Shown here one piece after another: positions 11,501-21,500 of a stretch of DNA of 64,000 nt; positions within the stretch are counted from its first letter, which is position 1, and each line of letters opens with the position of its first letter. This DNA comes from Lichenostomus cassidix. Its lineage: Eukaryota > Chordata > Aves > Passeriformes > Meliphagidae. The stretch spans positions 49,908,077 to 49,972,076 of the forward strand of contig CM039211.1 in the NCBI GenBank assembly GCA_008360975.2. The letters run 5' to 3'. The position numbers and the translations under genes are program-made. Under the pieces are notes generated by a model. The model was not told where the DNA came from, ran no database searches, and was given only the letters and a program-made list of their open reading frames with translations.

Positions 11501-14500
11501 CTCAGTAACCTAACAGACTGGGTTATATTCCTGAAACTAATGCATATTAATCACATTTCCTGAATACATGCATACATGCTAATTATTTACACTGACTTGT
11601 TTGGATATGGTTCCAGATCTTCTGATGAATCTTTTCTGCTTGAAAGTACCTCAAATATGTCATCAGGTCATAACGTACTTCTCTGATTCTTTGCTATGAC
11701 ATACAATCCTTGTTCTCAAAACTCAAATATCAGATACTACATATTAATCACCGATATAAGGAAGCATTAGCTGGAACAAAGCTTATTAGTCATATATGTA
11801 GAGAATTAACACAAGGCCACATTAACCTCTGATATTTCTAAAAAGCACTGTATGGGACAAAACTAAGCATTAACTATGAATATAGGCATAATACACTATT
11901 ATGCTAAAGTTAAAAGAATTTTCCAACATCTTCCCCTACTGCTGCCTGGATGACTTCTTACAGAAATATAGCCTGTTTGGTAGCAGTTGGACATGCCATC
12001 ACTGCCCTTGGATGATGAGTGTCTGGAAAGTTGTCTAGCAGGAAAGGACCTGGTATGCCCAGGTGGCCAAGGCAGCCAATTGCATCCGGGCTTATATCAG
12101 CAGCGGTGTGGCCAGCAGGAGCTGAGCAGAGATTGTCCTCCTGTAGTTGGCACTGGTGAAGCTGCACCTCAAATCCTCTGTTCACGGGGAGAGGGACAAT
12201 AACAGGCTTGTTCCTGGCAAGCTCTGGGATGGGAGGCGAAGATTAGATGGACAAGGTGCTTGCAAGGGTCCTCTGGCATTGACTCTGAAGTGTGTTTGCC
12301 ACACTGGAGCACAGTCTTATGGAGCTGAGCCAAAGGCTCCTAGGGTAACAGAAGTGAAGAGGGAAACACCAGAGAATTATCTAGAAGGAATTAAGGGATG
12401 TTCCTCTAGGAAGGCAACACGGCCAGCATCTCAGCTGAGGTGCCTTTACACCAATGCACTCAGCATTGACAACAAACAATTGGAACAATTGGAAACCACT
12501 GTGCTGCTGGAAAGCTATGACCTTGTTGCCAGTCCTGAAACTTGGTGGCATGAATCTTGTTTCTGGTGTGTGACTTTTAATGGCTACAGGCTGTTCAGAA
12601 GAGACAGAGAAGGAAGAAGAGGCAGAGGGGTTGCTCTTTACATCTAGAGGTGGGTTGAATGTGAAGAGCTGTATCTGAAGAATACCCATGAGCAGGTGGA
12701 AAGCCTGTAGGTAAGTCAGAGACCAAGGCAGCAAAGGGAACCTTGGTGGTTGGGGTTTGCTACAGCTGCCTGGCCAAGGGGAACCTGTTCACAGAACCTT
12801 CCTGCTCCAGCCACAGGAAGCATTACCCCCACAGGGTCTTGTCCTGCTGGGGGAACCCAACCACCCCAGCAGGTGTTGGGAAAGTAGCTCAGAGAGCTGG
12901 AAGCAATCCAGGAGACTCCTAGATTGTGTGGAGGATAACTTTGTGGCCCAGGTGATAGACAGCCCTGCCAGAGGGAAGATGTTACTGGATCTGTTGGTCA
13001 CCAGTGCAGGTGAGCTCACTGGGACATCAAGATTGGAGGCAGCCTGGGCTGCAGGGATCATGCATTGGTGGAGTGAGCAGTTCTGAGGGGGTCAGGTAAG
13101 GAATGAAAGTCAGGCTCTTGAACTTTAGGGAAGCAGACTTCCAGCTCTTTGGGAACATGGTCAGTGGGATCCCCTGACAGGGGATCCCCTGTCCTCAGGG
13201 ACAAGGGACTAGAAGAGAGCTGGCAGATCTTTAAGGAAGTTTTTCATAGAGTGCAAGAGGTGGCAATCCACAAGAGCAAGGAATCAGACAAGGGAAGCAA
13301 GAAACAGGCGTGGCTGAGTAGGAATGTGCTTGTGAAAATAAAGGGAAAGAAGCAAATGCAGAGGCAGTGGAAACAAGGACAGGTGACCTAGGAAGAGTTT
13401 AGAGATGAAGCACAGTTGTGTAGGGAGGGGGTGAGGAAGGCCAAGGCAGCCAGACTGGGACTGAAGCTGGCAAGGGACACAAAGAATAACGGGAAGGGCT
13501 TTTACAGGTACATTAACCAGAAAAGGGAAGGTCAAAGAAGGGATACCCCCTGATAATGTTGGAAAAGTGGTGACAATGGATGAGAAGGCTGAGTATATAG
13601 TAATATAAAAATACTCAACAATTTTTGGCCTCTGTCTTGAATGACAACCTCTGTTCCCACTCAAGGTTGCATGGACAGCAAGCAGGATGGGGGCTGGGGG
13701 AGCAAAGTCCTTCCCACTGTAAGAGAAGATCAGGTTCATGGCTGTCTGAGGAACTGCAATGTACATGAGTCTGTGGGACCCTATGAGATGCATCCTAGAG
13801 TCCTCAGGGATTTGTCAGTAGATGTAGTCAGTAAATGTCAGTCAGATGTTGTTGCCAAGCCACGCTCCATGATATTTGAAAGTCATTGCAATCAAGGCAA
13901 GTCCCAGGTGACTGGAAAAAGGGGAGAGCATTGTACCAACATTTAAGAAGGTTAGAGAGGAGAGCCCTGAGAAATACCGATCTGTCAGTCTCGCCTCTGC
14001 CTGGAAAGATCATGGAACAGATGCTCCTAGAGCTGTGCATATGTAGGACAGGGAGGTGATTCTGGAAAGCCAGGACAGCAGCACCAAGGGCAGGTCTCAC
14101 CTGACCAGCCCAGTGACCTTCTGTGGTGGGGTGACTGCAGCAGTGGGTAAGGGAAGGGCTACAGATGTAATTTATCTGTAAAGCTTTTGGCACAGTCCCC
14201 CACAACATCTTTCTCTCTGGATTGGAGAGATGGATTATATTGGTGGACTGTTTGGTGGATGAGGAACTGGTTTGACAGTCACATCCAGAGCTCATAGTGG
14301 TCAATGGCTCAGTCCCAATGGACATCAGTGACAAGTGGTGTCCCTCAGGGGTCTGTATTCGGAGCAGTGTTATTCAATATCTTCACTAATGACATAGATG
14401 AATGGATTTGCAGATGACACCAAGCTGAATGGTGCAGTTGACAGAGTTGAAGGATGGGATGCCATCCAGAGGGACCTGGACAAACTCAAGAGGTGGGTCT

Positions 14501-17500
14501 CTGGGAATTTCCTGTGTTTTAACAAGACCAAGTGCTGGTGCTGCACCTGGTCAGGACAGCTCCCAGTACCAGCACAGGCTGGGGATGAACAGATCAGAAC
14601 AGCTCTGCCAAGAAGGACTTGGGGGTGCTGGTGGATGAGAGGCTGGACATGACCCAGCCATGTGCACTCACAGCCCAGAAAGCCAAACGTGTCCTGGGCT
14701 GCATCCAAAGCAGTGTGAGCAGCAGAGCCAGGGAGGGGATTCTGCCCCTCTGCTCTGCTCTGCTCTACTCTGCTCTACTCTGCTCTGGTGAGACCCCACC
14801 TGCAGTGCTGTGTCCAGCTCTGGGGTCCCTGCACAGGAAGGACATGGACATGTTGGAGTGAGTCCAGAGGAGGCCAACAAGTTGATTATAGAGGTCTGGA
14901 GTACCTGTCCTGTGAGGAAAGGCTGGGGGAATTGGGTTTCTTCAGCTTGGAAAAGAGAAGGCTTCAGGGTGAACTAATTGCAGGCTTCCAGTACCTGAAG
15001 GGAGCTTACAAGAAAGACAGGGCCTTTTTCACAAGAGCACTTGGGAGGAAGGGGGGTTGGTTTCAAATAAATTTTGAAAGAAACTTTATATTAGATATTA
15101 GAAAGAATTTCTTTACTGTGAGAGTAGAACAGGTTGCCCAGAGAAGTTGTGGATGTCACTTCCGTAGAAGTGTTTTAAGGCGAGATTGAATGGGGCTCTG
15201 AGCAACCTGATCTAGTGAAAGATGTCCCAGTCCAAGGCATGGGAGGTTGAAACTAGATTATTTTTAACATCCCTTCCAACTCAGGCTATTCAGTGGTTCA
15301 GTTTTAGGCCCCCCATGATGAGAAACACAATGAGATTCTGGAGCATGATGGAAGAAGAGCAGCAAAGCTGGTGAAGGGTCTGAAGCACAAGTCCTCTGAG
15401 GAATGGCTGAGGAAGCTGGAGCTTTTCAGTCTGGAGAAAGGGAGGCTTGAGGGAGACGTTATTGTTCTTTTTGCTGGAAAGGAGGTTGTGGCAAGGTGGG
15501 GGTTGGTCTCTTCTAGAAGATGACAAGGGACTGGACAAGAGGAAATGGCCTTAAGCTGTGCCAGGGAAGGTTTATCTTAGCTATTAGGAATTTTTTTTTT
15601 TTTTTGTGGTAAGGTTTGTAAAGCATTGAAACAGCCTGCTCAAGAAACTGGTGGAATTGCCATTCCTGTAATTGTTGGAAAATCATGTGCATGTGGCTTA
15701 ATGCCTGTCTGGATTTCTCTGTCTTGTGAACATATGTACAAAAAGAGGCAGTTTGTTGGGGATAAACTTGGGTGTCTAGTGGAGTGGATAAATCACCTTA
15801 GGTTTATATACAGAACCTAGAATGCCTGACCTCATGCTGTGATGTTCTTTGGCTGCGGGTGCTCTAGCTGTTGCCCTTCCATGCTTCCCAGAGTCCTCAC
15901 AGAGACTGCTGAGCTGATACCACCTCTGGGTTTTTCACTCGATTCTGCTTTCTCATGGCTTGGCCCTTGCTGGCAGTCAGGCCATCTTGACTAGTGCAAA
16001 TTTCTTCCTGAATGCTGTCATGGAAGGGAAGCAATGGCCTCATTGTTCTTAACAGTGCCATAGTTGAAGATCCCAAATGTGGCAGGGAATACGCTTCATA
16101 TTTTGGTGGCTGCTGAGCAGAGGTGATTTGCCTCTTTGTTCCATTGCTCAGTGTTCTGTCAGCAAGCACTGTGTTGCAGCCTATGCTGGATGAGACACCT
16201 AGTAGTGAGCTGAGTCACAGTCAGATCCCAGAACTGCTCAGGTTTTTCCTGCAATTCTGTTACAAAATGCTGTTACATAGCACCTCAACATTTGTCTTGT
16301 AGTATTTCTCTCTCCTTTAAAAACACACCCTCACAGACCAGTAACAGCACTGAAGATGAGGTGACTGTGCCCTATATTCCTCCTTCTTATTCAGTATCGA
16401 TTTGGGTGCAGATGTGTGTACAAAAGCAAGAGTTGGCCCTGGGAGTGAATCATGAGGGAGCAGGGAGTTCTTTCCTTTCCTTGGGAAGCAGCTCAAGCAG
16501 TATGCTGAGGGCCAACTCCATGGTGAGATGGGCAAGGTACCAGAACAATGTGGGTTCAACCAGTTTTGATCCAGCTGTGATGGTCAGAGGATGACAGTGA
16601 ATACTTGGCTGCTTACCTTGAGTGTCACTGGGAACTTTGCAGTCTGGTCATGTCCAGTTGCTTGTGTTTCTCCAACTCTGAGTGGGAATGTGACTCCTTA
16701 TGTCTGTCATGGGTTTCTGGAATGCCTAATCAAAATTTGATTGCCTTTCATGCAAGATCTCAGATGGATAAGGATAGTGCTTTTTTGTGATGCAGTTCTA
16801 AGTCATGCAACTGTCTTTCATAAGGGAAGGGGACAGTGTATGTGATGTACTACAAAAGGAAAGATACACGAAGAGCTAAGGATCAGAAGAAGATTTACTA
16901 AGATTGTGAAATAGCACAGGCAGAAGCAGCTAATACCCATAAGCCAGTGTCGTGGTTTGACTGGCCAAACACCAGGCACCTGACAACTGCTCACTTGCTC
17001 TTTCCTGCCACAGCTGGACCGAGCAGAGAAAAAAGTTTAACAGAGGGGGTCATAAGACAAAGTAAGGACTGTGAGGAAATACTCTGAGGGCAAAACAGGC
17101 TTGACTTAGAGGTACAAAGTGAGTTTATTACTAACAAAATCAGAGCAGGATAATGAGAAGTAAAACAAGCCCTTAAAACACTATTCTTCCCCCCCAACCC
17201 TTGCTCCTTCCCACCTACAGCACAGGGAGCAGGGCGTGGGGGGTTTGGTCAGCTCATCACTGAGATATTCTTCTGCTGCTCAGAGAGAGGAGTCCTTCCC
17301 CTGCTGCACCTGGGGTGCCTCCCATGGGAGACAGTTCTCCATGAACTTCTCCGGTGTGGTTACAATCTCACAAGCAGCAGTTCTCCCAAAACTGCTGCAA
17401 CGTGAGTTCCTCCCATGGGCAGACAGTCCTCCCCAAACTGCTGTGGCATGAGTCCTTCATCCACGGGGTGCAGACCTCCAAGGACAGGCTGCTCCAGCTC

Positions 17501-18486
17501 GGAATCAGGGGCTCCCACTCTCCACTGAGTCTCCCACTGGAACACAGCCTCCTCTAGGCATCCACCTGCTCCAGCATGGGCAATTCCCCCCTGGGCTGCC
17601 AGTGGATCTCTGCATCCCCCATGGACCCCATGGGCTGCAGGGGCACAGCTGCTCCACCATGGTCTTCACCATGGCCTGCAGAGAAAACTCAGCTCTGGTG
17701 CCTGGAGCACCTCCTGCCCCTCCTTCTTCACTGACCTTGGTGTCTCCATGTTGTTTCCCTCACTTGTTCTCACCTCCTCTTCTCTGGCTAGGGAAAAAAA
17801 CCGTGTACCCTTTGTTTTGATTTCTTCTTAAATATGTTATCACAGAGGCGTAACCAACATCTCTAATTGTCTCTTGGCTAGTGGCATGTCCATCTTCAGA
17901 GCTGTCAGGAATTTGCTCTGCTGGACATGTTGGAAGCTTCTGGCAGCTTCACAGAAAAGCCACCTCTGTGGCCCCCCGCTACCCAAAACCAGGCCAAGCA
18001 AAACCAACACAGCCAGGCTGTGACTGGTGATCTGAAAGGTTAGAATGAAGCTTGTTTCACCCTTCCCCTCTGAAATTACAGAATTTTCATGTGAGTCATA
18101 ATGTAGCTCACAGAATGAAATCCTAATGCTTATGCAAGTTCTTTGCTTCAGGGATTTTAGGAAGTGTGTGCTTGCATGTATGTTTATGTAAATCAAATCA
18201 AATTTCACTCACTGTAGTTAAATGAATTATGCTAATACATAGTTTTGTGTTTTATAGAGCACAGCTTGCTGATGATGAAAGAACAGTTGCTGTTAGAGAC
18301 TATGAGTCCATATATACAATTTCTGGAAGCAGCTCACCTTCAGATATTTTACCAATGCTCTACCTTTCCTCTGAATCACCACCAAAATATGAAGAAAAAG
18401 CATCAGTAACAAATAATGAATATTCGCCGTCTTCTTCCTCATCTTTTTCTTCTGTTTCCTTAGCCATGTCTGACACCAGCTCGTAA
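7965..18486 (+). CDS. TMEM171: TMEM171, transmembrane protein 171 (three coding exons)
   Basis: Coding join 7965-8595, 10249-10390, 18258-18486; 333 residues, close to the 324 of human TMEM171. The protein has four membrane segments at about residues 21-46, 62-78, 108-130 and 160-180. Two sequons, N51-F-T and N144-H-T, fall in loops 1 and 2 on the same side, so both ends should be cytoplasmic. Blocks conserved with mammals include [21 protein letters not shown] and [15 protein letters not shown]. The tail has PPxY motifs at 221-224, 248-251 and 299-302 (PPKYEEK), plus ESIYTISG at about 274-281. The start ATG is the first in frame, with G at -3. Junction phases agree (G|GT, GG|A). Molecular function is poorly known; PPxY motifs suggest binding to WW-domain proteins such as Nedd4-family ligases (inference). 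TMEM174 follows 6.7 kb downstream in the same orientation. Confidence 0.95.
8596..10248. other. TMEM171 coding intron 1
   Basis: GT-AG intron with no recognised gene or repeat. The acceptor end has a good pyrimidine tract (GGTTTTTTTTCCCCCTAG). Confidence 0.7.
10249..10390 (+). CDS. TMEM171: TMEM171 second coding exon, proline-rich tail
   Basis: 142 bases after acceptor CCCCCTAG and before donor GG|GTAAGA. Encodes [17 protein letters not shown] and, later, [13 protein letters not shown], giving two PPPY motifs in the cytoplasmic tail. Both motifs have counterparts in mammalian TMEM171 (FPPPPPPYF and ENPPSYYS). Confidence 0.92.
10391..12007. other. TMEM171 intron 2, proximal part
   Basis: No gene seen. 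A 103-codon minus-strand frame at 10508-10819 has no family resemblance. AT-rich from about 11300 on. Confidence 0.5.
12008..12185 (+). mobile_element. CR1 LINE fragment (end of reverse transcriptase frame)
   Basis: Reads as a diverged piece of the CR1 ORF2 region after the catalytic motif: a [18 protein letters not shown] segment followed by GGCCAAGGCAGCCAATTGCA and a VASRSRE-equivalent with indels. It lies just upstream of, and is separate from, the longer CR1 copy, since the same ORF2 region recurs there in order. Confidence 0.6.
12190..15300 (+). mobile_element. CR1 LINE, nearly complete ORF2 plus 3' end, inactivated
   Basis: A 5'-truncated but long CR1 retrotransposon in sense orientation within TMEM171 intron 2. 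From about 12440 the frame reads [33 protein letters not shown] and [18 protein letters not shown], which is the endonuclease domain; from 12757 [18 protein letters not shown] and [17 protein letters not shown]; then RT-domain pieces including [12 protein letters not shown] at about 14403-14440 and [17 protein letters not shown] near 14620. The end reads as the standard CR1 tail ([13 protein letters not shown]), finishing near ATTCAGTGGTTCA at about 15300. Several frameshifts and stops (for example TAG at 12645-12647) break the frame, so it is an old, inactive copy. Confidence 0.92.
15305..15690 (+). mobile_element. Second CR1 3' fragment
   Basis: Repeats the CR1 3' region already seen in the element just upstream: AAGCTGGTGAAGGGTCTGAA, then GTCCTCTGAGGAATGGCTGA, GACAAGAGGAAATGGCCTTA and CTGTGCCAGGGAAGGTTTA. 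It is interrupted by a poly-T run near 15592-15605 and fades at about 15690. It is therefore an independent truncated insertion. Confidence 0.85.
15691..16942. other. TMEM171 intron 2 between CR1 cluster and LTR
   Basis: No repeat recognised. Contains the PPSY-encoding, exon-like segment at 16337-16393 described as a finding. Confidence 0.4.
16948..18011 (-). mobile_element. Solo LTR of an avian ERVL-type endogenous retrovirus
   Basis: A 1064-base element flanked by the 5-bp direct repeat GCCAG (16943-16947 and 18012-18016), as expected for an ERVL-type integration. On the minus strand it begins TGTGTTGGTTTTGC and ends ...CCACGACA. It has a TATA-like TATTTAAG (plus positions 17827-17834) and an AATAAA signal (plus positions 17124-17129). 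Its middle is a series of degenerate units around CTGCTCCAGCATGGG and CTGCAGCCCATGG, typical of this family. No gag, pol or env sequence is present, so it is a solo LTR. It is antisense to TMEM171 and ends about 240 bases before exon 3. Confidence 0.88.
18258..18486 (+). CDS. TMEM171: TMEM171 last coding exon and stop
   Basis: Acceptor TTTTATAG precedes 18258; the first base completes a Gly codon split as GG|A. Encodes [12 protein letters not shown] and ESPPKYEEK, both recognisable from mammalian TMEM171, then a Ser-rich end and TAA at 18484-18486. A nested alternative acceptor, CACAG at 18260-18264, lies seven bases inside the exon and is in phase 0. Confidence 0.93.
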
Positions 18487-18562
18487 AGGACTGACAGTTC
18501 ACTTAATTTTTATTTAAAATGTGTACAGAGATTTACAATTTTTGAATTTATTTACATTTTGT

Positions 18563-18568
18563 AATAAA
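18563..18568 (+). terminator. TMEM171: TMEM171 polyadenylation signal
   Basis: AATAAA about 77 bases after the stop codon, followed by a TG-rich stretch (TGTTGGCTGTGTCT) of the kind that promotes cleavage. Gives a short 3' UTR ending near 18585-18595. Confidence 0.7.
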
Positions 18569-18589
18569 AGCAATAATGTTGGCTGTGTC

Positions 18590-21500
18590 TAATTTTTCAT
18601 GAGGAAGAATAAATAATGAACTCGGATTTCAAGAAATAATAGCTAATTCTGGGCCCCTGCTGAAGTAGTCTGAAGGGAGTTCACTGCAAGAACATTAAAT
18701 GCTCACCTTGTTCTGTTACAACTTCAGTTTCTATTTATATGCTTCTTTTTATAATGAAGGCACTAAGTGGAAACCAACATTTTAGGTTATTTTAATTAAA
18801 TCTGTTTGGAGCTTCAAAAAAAAGAAATAATTAGGAAGTGTTTTTATTTCTACTTTTGCATGACTTTTGTGGACAATACTTGTTTGCAAAGTTATTGCCT
18901 TTACAAGTACTTTGAGAGCGCTCGCAAATAGGAATGTTAAGATTCATACCAAAAATGCTGTGAAGAGCTTCAGTGGTTACCTTTTGGTCTGCCTGGTAAC
19001 ATACACTCCATAGCTTTATTTAGAATATCTCTGGTGCTTATGTAAGTATAATCCCTATGAAAATCAGTTTTAGCTGCAGTTAAGAGCCCAAAGGCAGCCC
19101 TGAGGATAGTTAATAGGCTAACAGTTTAACTGTGGTAATGACTGGTTTCAGAGGGATTATTCTGCTGTTTTATATCATCATTCATGGATTATACAAGGAG
19201 TGCTTATTGTGTGAGAGCGAGTGCCAAAAACAAATGGTACAAAATAATGGTATTGTCCAGGTGCAGACATTACTTGCAGCAAATGCAGGAGAGGCAGTTT
19301 CATGGAAATGTATGCAACAAATGTTTTTCAACTGACACAGCACTTGGCAGACGCTTCAGAAATACAACTCTTAGCTCATCCGTCACACTGCAACCCCAGG
19401 GTAGTGGTAGTGACCTGCCTTCAGGATGGAGGTTCTAGTTCTATTTTGTGTTTGTTTGCACCTGTTCCCAAACTGAAGGATTAGCTTGCAGTAGGTAAAG
19501 ACAATTAGCAGGAACTCAGTTGCTGCTGATCTTTGACATTTTACAACTTGCTCCAAATGCTGTTTGAGAAAAACAGACCTGATTCTGTTCCCAGAAACAG
19601 AAGTGGCAGAGCTGCTCTTTGGGCTTGGTTTGTGGTGAGCTTGCCAGCATTAAAACTTCTTGCAAGAGTGATCTCTGTCTTGTTCAGCTGACTCTCTGAG
19701 CAGCTGTCTGCTTTGGGACCTCAGTTACACCTCAGCTTGTCATCTGCTGTGCTGAATTTGGCTGTAACAGAACTGAGATTCTATTTCATAGCCAGACCAT
19801 GAATTCAAAACTTAAATTCCATCCTGTGCCCAGAGAAAGGTGATTGCCTTGTGTCACCTTTCTATGAATGTGGCTCTCATCTGCTTGATGCTGTAGAGAG
19901 ATGTTCAGGACCTCCTGCATTTGCCATTTATTTCCAGTTCTGTGTTGTTCCCTCTGTCATGCTAAGGCAGCTCTTTGTGCAGCCACACAAAAACAAACCA
20001 GCCAGCAAGGGAGGTATATTGAGCCAGCGATAGAGCTGTGGGGCTTATGCACACAGAGTAATGAGGAAACACGGCACAGAGGGGGATTTAGTATGTGGGA
20101 GCTGATTAAACTGGCATGACTCAGCTGTGGAAAATGTCTGTATGAAGAGGGGAATCCACAAAAGCCAGTAGACATTTTGTCCTCTTTTCTCACAAACATT
20201 TTTTACATAGCGAATTTTCAAAGATGTTGCTCCTTGTATGCCATCTGCAATACAAGCTATGGTTTGCTGTCTTTGTGATTATTTGTTTTAGCTTTTGCTT
20301 CTGCTGTTTAAACACTGAGTTCCACTGCTGTGCATGATTCATGCATACAGAGCCTTGAACATGTCTCAGGATCCTGTTTCTCTCTTGATTTATCCTTCTG
20401 TAATGTAACATGAACAGAAGCTGGGGTATTTTACCTAAAAGATACCACACAACAAAGACCCATGTTAGCTTTATGCTGTTGTTCGGAACACTCATTTTCT
20501 GAAAAGGCTAAATATCAAAAGTGTTTAAACAAACCTAGAAATATTTCACCATCTTTAAAAAAAAAAAAAAAGCATGTCTGGTGGCAAACTGAAAAAGTAT
20601 TAACCTTTTATGCTGCCTGCAATTTGCTTGGTTGGTTGTTCCCAAGATGTACCCAAGAGACCATACAAATCAAATAGAATATGTTGACTCAGCTGAGTCC
20701 TCTCTAACAGAGACATAATCTTGTTTTCCTTCAAGATTATTGTGTTTTGATCATCTACTGTAGAGCCTTCAGTGTGGAACACTTTATTTCTGAAAAAGCT
20801 GTCTTCACAGAAACCATGGTTTAAAAAGCTGTTGACCTAACTTCAGACTCAGCACCTGAGTTTCCTGGTAAGGATAGCTGTTACCTCTGAAAACAAGGAT
20901 TGAAAACAAAATTTATCTCTGCATAATTTTGAGAAGATGCTTAAGAAATAGATCCGTTTACAACTGTATTAGCATCTTGGAAAATCATTACTTGAAAAGT
21001 CAGTGGTTGTGCTGGGTGCATCTCCATGAACTGCTCAGCACTGAGGGAGTTAACATAGCCAGCACAACTATATTTGCCTACTGTGCTGCTGAAATCTCTT
21101 GCAGCAAGGTCAGAAAATGTGAGTAAGAGGCTAGCAGGTCTGCCTTCACCACTGAAGGTGACCACTGCGTGAACAGCATTAGAGGGAGGAATTTCTGATG
21201 TGGGCAGTAGGAGTGAAATGTCTGTATTAGAAAGGAAGCAACACCTTGTAAAACTATAAAAGTAGCTTAAAATAATACAGAATAGCATTTTTATTGAGGA
21301 AGTGAGATACTTTACTGTCACACTAATGGTGCTATAACCCTCTTTCTGCCCTAAGGTTAGCTTAAGTGTTTGACATACAAATGCTAGGGAGCAAATCAAG
21401 TTGGTTACTGATTCACACTTACTTAAACAGGCAAAGTGGGAGGTAAGGGTTGCTTGCTTGTTAAGGTCTCTCTTTCTTGCTGCTTGCACTGACATTGCTC

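Noticed and set aside
12147..12647. 166-codon frame with endonuclease-like sequence
   Set aside because: It is the start of the CR1 LINE ORF2, interrupted soon after, not a host gene.
14398..14652. Frame containing FADDTKLNG
   Set aside because: Reverse transcriptase catalytic region of the same decayed CR1 copy.
17236..17820. Several short frames in the LTR
   Set aside because: They are translations of the degenerate CTGCTCCAGCATGGG-type units of the solo LTR; no retroviral gene is present.
20941..21495. 184-codon minus-strand frame
   Set aside because: No family resemblance, no signal or splice context; judged chance.
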